The notes beneath the pieces were generated by a model. It made no database searches and was not told where the DNA came from. It saw only the letters and a list, made by a program, of their open reading frames with translations. Of a stretch of DNA of 64,000 nt, positions 1 to 10,707 are shown piece by piece (position 1 is the stretch's first letter; each line of letters opens with the position of its first letter). The translations under genes were made by a program, and so were the position numbers. This stretch comes from Pyrenochaeta sp. MPI-SDFR-AT-0127 (Eukaryota; Ascomycota; Dothideomycetes; Pleosporales; Cucurbitariaceae), in assembly GCA_020747015.1 (NCBI GenBank), contig JAGTJM010000003.1:1054001-1118000 (forward strand), given 5' to 3'.

Positions 1-261
1 GGTAAATCAGTTGTGGAGGAGGAGAGTTGCCCTCTGCCTGTTTGTTGATCTTGGAAGGGCTCGCGGCGGCAGGATGACGTTGGCTGGGCGGGGATCGACG
101 GGCGCAGGTGAGCTCCAACACGCTAGACCTACTTGCGCGCAATTGAGCTCTTTGAAACGCCATCAACACCACCCAGCTATCGCGGCATTGTCCCTTTTGC
201 TGCCGTCCATACCCGCCCATGCTGTGGTGAGAGGGGTCGCGGAAAGCTCACCACCATCCAG

Positions 262-3200
262 ATGCAGTGTTATACTGAGATAGCCCCGCCGACGGCCGTC
301 AGCCATGCCATCAATCTCCCCTTCGTCTCGTCGCGATCAAATAATTTGGTTGTCGCGAAGAACTCGCTCCTCCAGGTCTTTGAGCTCAAGTCGACCACCA
401 CCGAAGTCACGCCTGATGGAGGCACCGAGGTAGACAATGCGGCAGCCAATATAGACACAGAGGCGGCGGACGTGCAGTTCCAGCGGACAGAGAGTACCGC
501 AAAGCTGGTGCTAGTCGGCGAGTTCCCTCTAGCTGGCACGGTGATATCGCTTGCGCGCATAAAGGCGCTGAACACAAAGTCGCGGGGAGAGGCGCTGCTG
601 GTGGCTTTTCGAGATGCAAAGTTGAGCTTGGTGGAGTGGGATCCGGAGACCTACAACCTCCATACAATATCAATACACTACTATGAGAACCCAGACTTGC
701 CCGGCATTGCACCATGGTCCGCTGATCTCAAAGACACGTACAACTTCTTGACGGCAGATCCCAGCAGCAGATGCGCCGCCCTCAAGTTTGGCACCCACAA
801 TCTCGCAATCTTGCCCTTCAGACAGCGTGATCTGGTCGAAGACGACTACGCTTCCGACCACGAGGGCCAGAAAGAGGGCAAGACGGGGCAAGCAAATGCT
901 GCCACTGGCGAAGATGCACACAAAACACCCTACTCATCCTCGTTTGTCCTGCCACTCACCAACCTCGACCCTACCCTTACCCATCCCGTCCACCTCGCTT
1001 TCCTGCACGAATATCGCGAACCAACATTTGGCGTTGTTGCTGCGTCGCAAGCTGCCGCCCCATCACTACTCGCCAACAGAAAAGACATCCTCACTTACTC
1101 TGTATTCACCCTCGATCTCGAACAAAAGGCCTCTACAACGCTGCTGTCGGTAGGAGGATTGCCATATGACATTTCACGAGTAGTCCCTCTGCCACATCCG
1201 ATTGGAGGAGCACTACTGGTGGGCAACAATGAGCTCATACATGTCGATCAGGGTGGAAAGACTAATGGCGTGGCTGTCAACGAGTTCACAAAGGCTTGCA
1301 CTTCGTTCCCACTCAGTGATCAGTCAGATCTTGCTTTGCACCTTGAAGGCTGCAGTATAGAACTACTGTCTCAAGATACGGGAGACGTTCTGATTGTGTT
1401 GAATGATGGAAGAGTCCTCATCTTGACTTTTACGCTGGACGGACGCACAGTTTCTGGCATGACAGTGCAAACAGTGTCCGCAGACCATGGAGGCTATGTT
1501 GTTAAAGCGCGTGCATCATGTACCAGCAACCTTGGACGTGGGCGATTATTCATCGGAAGTGAAGACGGTGAGTCTGTGCTGTTAGGATGGACCAGCACAT
1601 CTAGCCAGCTTCGACGGAAGCAGTCAAATGCTGGATCAGATGGAGATGAAGACATGTCAGGTGATGAAGAGGAAGAGGTCGATGACCTGGATGACGACCT
1701 CTATAATGACACCGCCCCGGCAGTGAAGAAGATCACAGCCGCTGCTTCAGAGCCCACCGCCCCAGGCACATACACTTTCAGGGTACACGACGTGCTACCA
1801 AGCATAGCGCCGATTCAAGACGCGATACTACATCCTGGGAAAGATACCGAATCCCTAAACAAGGGCGAAATCATGGTTTCCAACGGCCGAGGGGCAGCTG
1901 GAGCCATCACAGCTTTGAGCCGTGAACTGCATCCTACCAGCTTAGCGCAAACAGAGCTAGCATCAGCTCGAGGCATATGGGCCGTTCATGCCAGGAAGCA
2001 GGCTCCCGGGGGAGTTACTACTGCGTTTGGCGAGGATACCGAAGCCAACATGGCTTCGGATGTGGATTACGACCAGTATCTGGTCGTGTCCAAGATGGGC
2101 GAAGATGGGAACGAAAGTAGTGTTGTTTATGAGGTCAATGGAAATGAGCTTTCTGAAACAGACAAGGGGGACTTTGAACGGGAAGAAGGCTCGACACTTT
2201 TTGTGGGTGTGTTGGCTGCAGGAACGAAGGTGGTACAAGTTATGCGCACTGAAATTCGCACATACGACTCAGGTAAGCCTCAGAGTCGCAACAAGCACGT
2301 GAAGAATGAGACTAACCTCTTGGACCATCAGAATTGAACATGGACCAAATTCTTCCAATGGAGGATGAGGAAAGTGGAGACGAGTTGCGCATCATCAACG
2401 CCAGTTTTGCTGACCCATATCTCCTAATCTTGCGGGAAGACTCGACCGTCAAGATCTTCAAAGCCAGTGGTGATGGTGAACTCGAAGACGTAGAGGCTAG
2501 CGGCTTTTCATCAACGAAATGGTTATCGGCAAGCTTGTTTAAATCGTCGACTTTCACCGAGGTTTTTGTGTTCTTGTTGACGCCAGAAGGTGGTCTCCAT
2601 GTTTTCGCAGTGTCAGAACTTGAGAAACCTTGCTATGTCGCCGAAGCCCTGGGTTTCCTTCCACCATTTTTAACAGCCGACTACGTACCTAGACGGAGCG
2701 TAGCCAAAGCAACCATCACGGAGGTACTGGCCGCTGATCTTGGTGATGCGACCTCAAAACACCCGCATCTGATCGTAAGTATTCATAGTTGTTGCAAGTC
2801 GCTCCTGAACTAACAACTTTCAAGATTCGGACATCTAACGATGATCTTGTCATTTACAAAGCTTTCCACTCCCCGTCACGGTCGTCATCTGATCTATGGA
2901 CAAAAAATTTGCGCTGGGCCAAATTCTCCCAACAGCATGTGCCTAGATACGCAGACGACTCAGGCTCTGAAGACGCAGGTTACGAAAGTACTCTGTTAGC
3001 AGTGGATAATATCTGCGGCTACAGCACCGTATTTCAACGAGGATCGTCGCCAGCGTTCATCCTCAAAGAGGCATCAAGTGCACCACGAGTAATCGGTCTC
3101 AGCGGCAAACCGGTAAGGGGATTTACATCGTTTCACACCTCAGCGTGTCAACGAGGTTTTGCGTACCTGGACTCTACAAACACTCTCCGGATATCCCAAC

Positions 3201-4694
3201 TTCCTGTTCAAACACACTATGGCCACCTAGGCTGGGCAGCACGAAGGTTTCCCATGGATGCAGAGATTCATGCCCTTGCCTACCACCCTGCAGGGTTATA
3301 CGTCATTGGTACAGGCCAGGAGGAGGATTACCAGCTTAACCCAGAAGAAACATATCACTACGAATTGCAGAAAGAAGACCTTACCTTCAAACCACACGTC
3401 GAACGCGGTGTCATCAAGTTGATGGACGAGAAGACATGGTCGATTATTGATTCACATATCCTCGACCCTCAAGAAGTCATTCTCTGCATCAAGACGCTTA
3501 ATCTAGAAGTATCAGAGACTTCGCACCAACGCAAAGATCTTATTGCTATTGGCACTTCCATTGTCCACGGTGAAGATCTTGCAACCAAAGGCTGCATACG
3601 CATCTTCGAAGTAATCACCGTCGTCCCAGAACCTGATCGTCCCGAAACGAACAAACGCCTTAAACTCATAGTCAAGGATGAAGTGAAAGGCGCAGTGTCA
3701 GCGATCTCAGAGCTTGGCACACAAGGCTTCTTGATCATGGCTCAAGGGCAGAAGTGCATGGTTCGTGGTCTTAAGGAAGATGGAACGCTGCTTCCAGTCG
3801 CTTTCATGGATATGCAATGCTACGTAACAACGTTGAAGAATTTGCCGAATACTGGTATGTTATTAATGGGAGATGCGTTCAAGGGAGCTTGGTTCACTGG
3901 ATATACGGTATGTGCACTTGATGTTGGGTAAGATTGGCGAGGATGAAGTGCTGACTATGATCACAGGAAGAGCCATACAAGATGTCGCTGTTCGGCCGTA
4001 GTAAGCACCACCTCGAATGCATGACTGTCGACTTTATGCCGTTCGAGCAGCAACTACATATCATCGTTGCAGATGCGGATATGAATCTGCAGGTCCTCCA
4101 ATTCGATCCTGATAGTAAGTCTGTCACTGCCTACTCACCTTTGCCGCTAACAATACTTTTTCAGATCCAAAATCCCAAGCCGGTTCCCGCCTTCTCCACA
4201 AATCTACCTTCCACACTGGCCACTTCCCTGTTACCATGCATCTCCTCACATCTTCTCTTAAAATGCCTTTAGCATCTGAATTCGGTGCGGCAAATGACGC
4301 TTTCGCCATGGACACTAGCGAAGACGGTCCACAACAACCTCTGCATCAAATATTGCACACAACGCAATCAGGAACACTTGCTCTCATAACGCCACTCTCC
4401 GAATCAAGCTACAGACGACTCAGCAATTTGACAGCATACCTTGCCAACACACTGGACAGTGCGTGCGGGTTGAACGCCAAGGCATTCCGTGCAGGTGAAG
4501 TGCCAGAAGGCGGCTGGGACGCGGGCATTAGCGCACGGGGTATGCTAGACGGCAACTTGCTGATGCGGTGGGGCGAACTAGGTGAACAGAGACGGAGAGA
4601 GGGTCTCGGCAAGTATGGAGGTGATGAGTGGTTGTTCTGGGGTGAGCGCGAGATTCTTGCGGGCTGGGGAGTTTTTGGCCGGCGAGGGCAGTAG
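262..4694 (+). CDS. CFT1: CFT1, CPSF160-type cleavage and polyadenylation factor subunit
   Basis: Large scaffold subunit of the nuclear cleavage and polyadenylation factor, which takes part in poly(A)-signal recognition and 3' end formation of pre-mRNA. Five exons (262-2272, 2332-2774, 2825-3907, 3967-4114, 4165-4694) joined by GT-AG introns of 59, 50, 59 and 50 nt give 1,404 residues, normal for fungal CFT1 (about 1,300-1,450). The start MQCYTE at 262 is the typical family N-terminus; an in-frame ATG at 133 would add 43 unconserved residues. Beta-propeller-like sequence fills the protein, with an MMS1_N-type N-terminal half and a CPSF_A-type C-terminal part. An acidic linker (E/D-rich, about nt 1640-1705) splits the first propeller region. 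Reading frame is kept across all four junctions. Identification is by overall resemblance to the family. Confidence 0.95.
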
Positions 4695-5241
4695 CAATTA
4701 GACTTTGTAGTTTCGAAGATGTAGATATGTAGAACTGGGCTGTGGCAACTTCGAAAGCTCTCACGAAGAGGTGCATTTAGCCACATATGCATTATTTGAA
4801 GGCCTTCGTTCACAATTCGCCCCATCCTTGCTAGAGAAGACTCAGTCTGCTGTATGAGTGAAGGTACGCATATTACACAGTTCACAACCACATCTCTTGT
4901 CTCAATAACGTGCAAGATGTTTATGAGTCTTCATCCCTGGCATCTGTACATCCGTCATAGCAACACGGTAAAAAGCAAACGTATACTCATGTTCCGCCTT
5001 CAAGCGCCAAGCTCACTTTCACTCGCGACTCTACTTCGTTTGCGTATTTCGCACTCACCTGTCTTCCTAGCAAACGCACAGTTAGTACATCACACAACTT
5101 ATTTATCTCACTCTCAGCTCTCCTCGCAAACATATCAATGTCAGCTCATACACAGTACATATCCACCACACCAAGCTCCCTTGTGATTCTCCTTTGAAAT
5201 CAAACCTCAATATTTTACCTAAAATCCCATTGAAACTCACC
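4695..5241. other. Intergenic region between CFT1 and the 5242 gene
   Basis: This stretch holds the CFT1 3' flank and the leader of the next gene. Its second half is C/T-rich, as fungal promoters often are. I see no further gene. Confidence 0.5.
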
Positions 5242-5836
5242 ATGGCATCTCGCAAGCGGCTTGCATCGCCATCCGTGGAAGTCCCCGCTGCGAAGAAGAC
5301 GCTCAAGCCTAATGTGGCTACTGAGAAAGAGAAAAGTGAGAAGTGTAGACAAATGTTCGTACACTTTTGGTGGATTATTGTGAAGTAGGACTGATAACGC
5401 GAACAGCACTCAGCGCAACCAGCAAGAATCTCCTCTTCTGCGCCTTCCAGCCGAGATTCGGAATTCAATCTACATCTACGCACTTGGTGGCTTCGAATTC
5501 CACTTCCGTGGCGATTGTTCCTGCATGGGTGAAGGCCTCATCCAGCGGTCCTGGACTAAGCAACGCTATCCCATCAGCCTCCTCTTCGTGTGTCGCCAAC
5601 TACACGCTGAGACGGCACTGTTACCATACTCGCTCAACGAGTTCTACTTTATATCCTATGAGCGCACAGCGAGCTGCTTCATAAAGGCGCGCAAGCCAGC
5701 GCAGATTCGCGCGCTGCAGAAGATGCGTGTGGGTCTTTATTCAGAGGGAGACGAGGAATATGATGTTCCACCGGGTCTGTACTGGAATGAACAACCGGGT
5801 GTGCACTGGGCGGAGTTGTTTGAAATCGATTTCTAA
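5242..5836 (+). CDS. Small 2EXR/F-box-like protein, family member A
   Basis: Function unknown; belongs to a large family of short proteins in Dothideomycetes with an F-box-like or 2EXR-like helix pair. Two exons. Exon 1 starts at 5242 (MASRKRLASP, lysine-rich) and most likely ends at 5354 with donor gttcgt; exon 2 is 5407-5836, giving about 180 residues. The phase-2 junction yields Ile-Thr immediately before the core SPLLRLPAEIRNSIY. A second motif, VCRQLHAETALLPYSLN, follows. The donor at 5343 also keeps frame but the 5354 junction matches the paralogue at 36847. The branch site ctgataac lies inside the intron. Members at 35613 and 36847 share both motifs and the intron position. Confidence 0.7.
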
Positions 5837-6607
5837 CACACAGCTGCATTTGCATCAGCGAAAAGGGCTAGCCAACTCAAGACTCGGACTCCGAACTTTG
5901 AGACTGACATGGTTCTTTTGTGAACCGAGATCTTGACAGGGCTACTTCTTGGGGAGTATTTGATTGGGTGACTCCTTTGGAAGTATTGGATGGGATAACA
6001 TCTTGGGAAGCACTGAATAGGACGATTCCACGGAAAATCCCGAACAGAATGACTTCCTTCCCTTTATACACCTTCAATAGAAGAATTCACAGATTCAGAA
6101 AACTTCACATAGTCCAAATACACAAATGATGTGAAGTTATGAATTACCACGTCCATTTTTCTATCAGAATTCCTAATCAAAGCGAGCCCCAATAAAGGGA
6201 TAGGGGTAGATGGGTAAGCCTAACCTCTAATGAAAACGCCCCTGGCCCAGCAGCACATGAAGTAGGGGTGATAATGATGCCGCCTGATGAGCAACGAAGA
6301 AAAGACGGAAAAGTAACAAATAGAAAAAGAACCCACTACTGCTAGGTCTAAGGGCAATCGCACTCGCAAGAGAAAAGGGAGGGGGAAAAACAAGGGAAGA
6401 AATAATGCTCTGGATGCATACTGGAAACCATTATGTTTGGACATGCCTTTGGGCCCTGAAGAGTCCAGAGTGTCTAAACACCATCCCATGCAAGATTGTC
6501 ACGACGCCGCCTTTTTGCCCACGCCCCCCTGTGCATAACGTCATATCCTCATACTATCCATCGTGCGTCGTGATGATTGCTGCTTCTCTTCGCTTTCGTG
6601 ATACTTT
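5837..6607. other. Intergenic region, convergent 3' flanks
   Basis: Lies between the ends of the 5242 gene and the reverse-strand DnaJ gene. Nothing with coding character is seen. A purine-rich tract runs from about 6300 to 6400. Confidence 0.5.
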
Positions 6608-7939
6608 TTACTGGGAAGCGCACTGTACACGCTCGGCACCGGGGTGCATGTCGTCATCTTCATCGTCCATGCCAGTCATTCCGCGAGCGCGTGCCGACTC
6701 CCGAGCAGGATCGACAGTCTCTAGGGTGAAATCTTCGGTCATGGCGTCCGGTGGTGGCAGCGACTCAGGTACCTTGCGAGGTGGCAGAACGGACTCGAGA
6801 GCGCGGATCTGCTCAGGCGACATAGGGCCGTCTTCTTCATTGCCAAGACGCTCTGGGAACTTGACGTCGAACTGAATATACAGATTGCCGAAATCGTGAT
6901 GCCTGTAGGAGGGCATACCCTGGCCGCGAATGACCTTGATCTCTCCAGGGCTGATGCACTCGCCAGGAATGATGTCTACGGTCAACCACCGTTCGTCGAG
7001 ATGCTCGATGTGAATCTGGCCACCGGCAAGGGCAGTCAGTAAATCGATCTCGGCCTGGTAGAAGAGGTCGTCGTCTTTGCGTTGGAAGCGGGTGTGGGGC
7101 TTTTGCTCAATCTCGAACACAACGTCACCAGGTTCGACACCAGGAAGTTGGTCGCCCTCGCCGCGGAACTCGATCTTATGGCCACTCTTGACGCCACGGT
7201 CGACGTGAACGTGGAGGACCTTGCGCTCGATGATAGTCTTCTTGCCGTTGCACTGCTTGCATCGGTCCTTGTCACGGATGATCTCGCCCTCACCCTGGCA
7301 ATCGGGGCAGACAGTCTGGAAGCGCTGAATCATGGGACCCATCTGCCTCATCATGTGCTTCATACCGCGACCGTCACAGCCGGCGCACTTCTTAACAGCA
7401 CCTTCCTTGCCGCCAATGCCGTGGCACTTGGGACAAATGACAGACTTTTGTAGAGCGAGCTTCGAGATCTTGCCGCGGTAGATGTCCTCGAGCGACACCT
7501 TGTGAACGTGAGAAATAGTGCGGGCCTTCTTTGGGCCTTGCTCTCGGCCTCCTCCCATACCGCCGCCAAACATGCCTCCGAAGGGGCCGCCACCGCCGCC
7601 AAAGAATTGTGCGAACAGATCCTCAGCGGCCATGCCGCCTCCACCCATGCCACCCTGCTCGAGTCCCTCTTCACCATATTGGTCGTATAGTTGGCGCTTC
7701 TGTGGGTCGGAGAGGACTTCATATGCGTGTGAGAGGTCTTTGAACTTGTCTGAGGCGTCGGGGTTGTGTGCGTTCTTATCGGGATGCCATTTTAGCGCAC
7801 CCTTCTTGTATGCGGACTTCAGTTGTGCGTCTGAAGCATCTGCTGGCACCTGTGATTGTTAATTCTGTGCTCTGTGTCTGCTTTACGCCAAGGCTTCACA
7901 TACCCCAAGGATGTCGTAGAACTTGGTGTCTTTCACCAT
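6608..7939 (-). CDS. YDJ1: Type I Hsp40 co-chaperone (DnaJ/Ydj1/Mas5 type), farnesylated
   Basis: Co-chaperone that stimulates Hsp70 ATPase and holds unfolded clients, in the cytosol and on ER or mitochondrial surfaces. Exon 1 (7904-7939) encodes MVKDTKFYDILG, a 54-nt intron follows, and exon 2 is 6608-7849; total 425 residues. The J domain carries the HPD motif (residues 34-36), followed by a Gly/Phe-rich linker, then four zinc-binding repeats (CPKCHGIG, CAGCDGRG, CPDCQGEG, CKQCNGKK), then the two substrate-binding beta domains. The protein ends in CASQ, a CaaX box predicted to be farnesylated as in yeast Ydj1. A heat-shock-element-like sequence lies upstream at 8357-8374. The gene is divergent from FCY1. 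Confidence 0.95.
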
Positions 7940-8736
7940 GATGGCGGTGGAGGACTGTGTGGTGGTGGAGCCGAGGGGCTAGCGGGGTCGTAAAAGTGGT
8001 ATTGAGGGGCAGTTTGAGAGTGGTGATATGTGAGTCGTAAGAGGGTGCGAGTCGCTGTACCCTGGAGATCTTATAAAGGTCAGCAATCAGGTAGCGGACG
8101 AAAGTGTACATGCACCCAATCTGCGTCAGCCTTGTAGAAGTCGCCGGGGCCTTCTTCGCCGCCGAGAGAAAGTCAACAAAAAGCGCTTACCGATAGTCGC
8201 CGTAGAGAGTCCTGGTGGCGGGAGACGTGGGCGCACGTATGGAACTCGAAGAAAAAAAGTGTGTGTATTTGTGAGAAAACAAAGACAGAGGCGAACGCTT
8301 GTGGACTAAATGTAGTCAACCGGGATGTTGCAATGCACCGGCTGCGCCGAGCGAGAGAAGTTTCCAATGGATTCTATGCCTTTCCACCGCGCCCCAACAG
8401 CCTGAGCGAGCCTGAAAACACACGCCTGCCTGCACACACCCTTCAGCTGTCCCCACAGAACCCGGCCATCAACGAAAAACCAAACATGACATCGCCGAGA
8501 AGTGGCCAGGACTGGATATGCATGCCCTTTGGGTGGTGCAATTCTTAGGAAGCTTCAATGAACCGCGCTATGGCCACTGCACATGAGCCAATCGGGTGCT
8601 AGTAGATGAACAGATCCTTATCGCCGCATGGCCAGGAAGCTCGATTGGCGATGTCGGACCCTGCGTGCTGCTTGGGTGGCATACCGGTATTCCATTGCAC
8701 ACGGGTACATCCTTTTGTTCTTGTCTTCTGAAAGTC
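7940..8736. other. Divergent promoter region, DnaJ and FCY1
   Basis: About 800 nt separate the two start codons. No conserved coding sequence is seen. Long 5' leaders, possibly with an intron in the DnaJ leader, probably occupy part of it. It contains the heat-shock-like element listed separately. Confidence 0.5.
8357..8374. promoter_or_regulatory. Heat-shock-element-like sequence
   Basis: The sequence GAAgtTTCcaATGgaTTC has 5-bp-spaced inverted units as in Hsf1 sites; three of four units match nGAAn/nTTCn exactly and the third is ATG instead of GAA. It sits 418 bp upstream of the DnaJ start. Hsf1 control of Ydj1-type genes is established in yeast; its use here is inferred. Confidence 0.35.
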
Positions 8737-9242
8737 ATGTCATCTGAAGATATTGGCTTCAAAGCAGCCTTGGAGGAAGCCCGTCAAGGCAGCCGCGAGG
8801 GTGGCGTGCCCATTGGGGCGGCGTTGGTGTCAGCGCAAGGCCAGCTTCTTGGCCAAGGGCACAACATGCGCATACAGAAAGGCAGTGCTACGCTGCATGT
8901 AGGTAGATATATTACTTCTGGCTTTGTCTACTCTGACTGGCACAGGCAGAGATGTCCGCTCTCGAGAATGCAGGGCGTCTGCCAGCTTCAGCTTATCGTG
9001 GGGCAACCATGTATACCACCCTCAGCCCATGTCATATGTGCACTGGAGCTTGCATCATGTATAAAGTGAAGCGTGTCGTCATTGGCGAGAACAAGACTTT
9101 TGTAGGCGGTGAGGATTATCTCAAGGCAAAGGGCGTTGAAGTCGTTGTCCTCGACGATAGAGATTGCCAGGAATTGATGACCAAGTTTATCAAAGAAAAG
9201 CCTGAAGAATGGTACGAGGACATTGGTGAAGAAGAAAACTGA
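8737..9242 (+). CDS. FCY1: Cytosine deaminase (Fcy1 type)
   Basis: Zinc hydrolase of the pyrimidine salvage pathway that converts cytosine to uracil; in fungi it also activates 5-fluorocytosine. Two exons, 8737-8898 and 8946-9242, with a 47-nt intron, give 152 residues (yeast Fcy1 has 158). Splicing restores the catalytic HAE motif (His54, Glu56) across the junction, and the second zinc motif PCHMC supplies Cys83 and Cys86. The C-terminus EEWYEDIGEEEN is acidic, as in Fcy1. Upstream in-frame codons up to 8596 lack conservation, so the start MSSEDIGF is preferred. The stop is only 43 bp from the convergent HEM12 stop, so the 3' UTRs probably overlap. Confidence 0.9.
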
Positions 9243-9285
9243 TGTTATACACAACATCATTTCTTTGAAACGTTATAATCTTCGC

Positions 9286-10608
9286 TTATGACTTGGTCAG
9301 TCTATGAATCTCCTCAAAGTAAAATTTTAGGTCATCGGGCTTCACAAAAGGCGTGATTCCTTGAACATGTTAGCATCATAGTATCTGGTCCTCAAGGTCT
9401 GGAAGACTGAACATACCATGTCCGAGGTTCGCAATCCATCCTTGCTTACCCCCGCCAAAACCTGCCACCATCTCCTCCACTACCTTTGTGATAGATTCAC
9501 GGCTCCCATACAGAACACCAGGATCGGCATTACCTTGCAGAACCTTACCCTTCGCCTGGGCAACCTTGTATGCCTCTGCCGGGTCATGCAACCAGTCCAG
9601 GCCGATGGTATTGTAATTTGAATCGCAAAGATCGGACAAAGAATACCATGCACCTTTCGCAAATACGGTCATGGGGACGGGATCAAGGCCCTTCGATTGG
9701 AGGCGTGACGGAAGGTTGTCAGCAATGTAGTTGAGATATGGTAGGGCGAAGGTCTTGAAAGAGGATGGCGACAGCTCGCCAGCCCATGAATCGAAGACTT
9801 GGACCATCTATAAGCAGTCAGTATCGTGCCTTTGGCAGCCTTCCAGAAACATACTTGAGCTCCAGCCTGCACTTGAAGAGCCAAATACTCCACGCAAAGC
9901 TCTGCAATCTTCTGCAGTAGTGCTTTGCTTTCCTCTGGGTGCTTGTATATCCAGGTTTTGATCTGGATGAACATTTTGCTACCTCCTCCCTCGACCATAT
10001 AGCACAAAAGCGTCCAGGGTGCGCCACAGAAGCCAATCAGAGGCACTCTTCCTGCCAACTTTTGCCTCGTCAGAGTAATTGCTTTGTACACATAGTCCAG
10101 TGACTCCGCAACGTCCACTTTTCGTTCCAGGACCTCCTTGTACTGCTTGTCTTCAGGCGTCTGCAGCGGGTCCGGAAAGTGGGGACCCTTTTTATCGACC
10201 ATGATGACCTCCATGCCCATGGCTTGTGGGATGACAAGGATATCTGAGAAGATAATGGCGGCGTCAATGAGGCCAGCATAGCGTTCGATGGGTTGCAGCG
10301 TCAGCGTGGAGGCGATCTCGGGGCTGCGGCAGCATTCAAAAAAGTCATGGCCGCCTTTTGCCTCATGGTACTCAGGGAGGTAGCGGCCAGCTATCAATTG
10401 TAAGTATTAGAATGAAGCAGCCTGTACTGCAGCTCCGTACCTTGCCGCATCACCCATATTGGCGGGCGCTCGACTTTTTCGCCTGCCAGTTTGTTAGCTC
10501 ATTGCGTCTCTTTGTTTTCTGTTTGCCTGTTTGCCAGCACAATTCTCACGCACCCCTCGCTGTCCGCAGAATTAAATCATTCTTCATGGGCTCAAATTGC
10601 GGTGCCAT
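9286..10608 (-). CDS. HEM12: Uroporphyrinogen decarboxylase
   Basis: Cytosolic heme-pathway enzyme that removes four carboxyl groups from uroporphyrinogen III to give coproporphyrinogen III. Five exons: 10554-10608, 10441-10482, 9855-10390, 9417-9807 and 9286-9359, with introns of 71, 50, 47 and 57 nt; 365 residues, the normal length. Splicing of the first two introns builds the classic N-terminal motif GEKVERPPIWVMRQAGRYLP. Other family motifs are FCGAPWTL, QVFDSWAGELSP and NLGHGITPFV, the last formed across the final junction. The small exon 2 is only 42 nt, so single-frame searches would miss the N-terminus. It is divergent from MSH1 with start codons about 100-190 bp apart. Confidence 0.95.
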
Positions 10609-10707
10609 TGTTGCAATGTGAAGAATAAAAGTAGCCGAAGTAAGTGTATATCCTCGGAATTTGGGGACAAGAGGAATTCCGAGTACCCCGCGCCAGCTCA
10701 CGCCGTC
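10609..10707. promoter_or_regulatory. Shared divergent promoter, HEM12 and MSH1
   Basis: At most 192 bp (99 bp if MSH1 starts at 10708) separate the two divergent start codons, so both genes must use common promoter DNA. No clear TATA box is seen. Confidence 0.5.

Noticed and set aside
133..261. Upstream ATG of CFT1 adding 43 residues.
   Set aside because: The added residues are unconserved and Cys/Arg-rich; family proteins begin MQCYTE.
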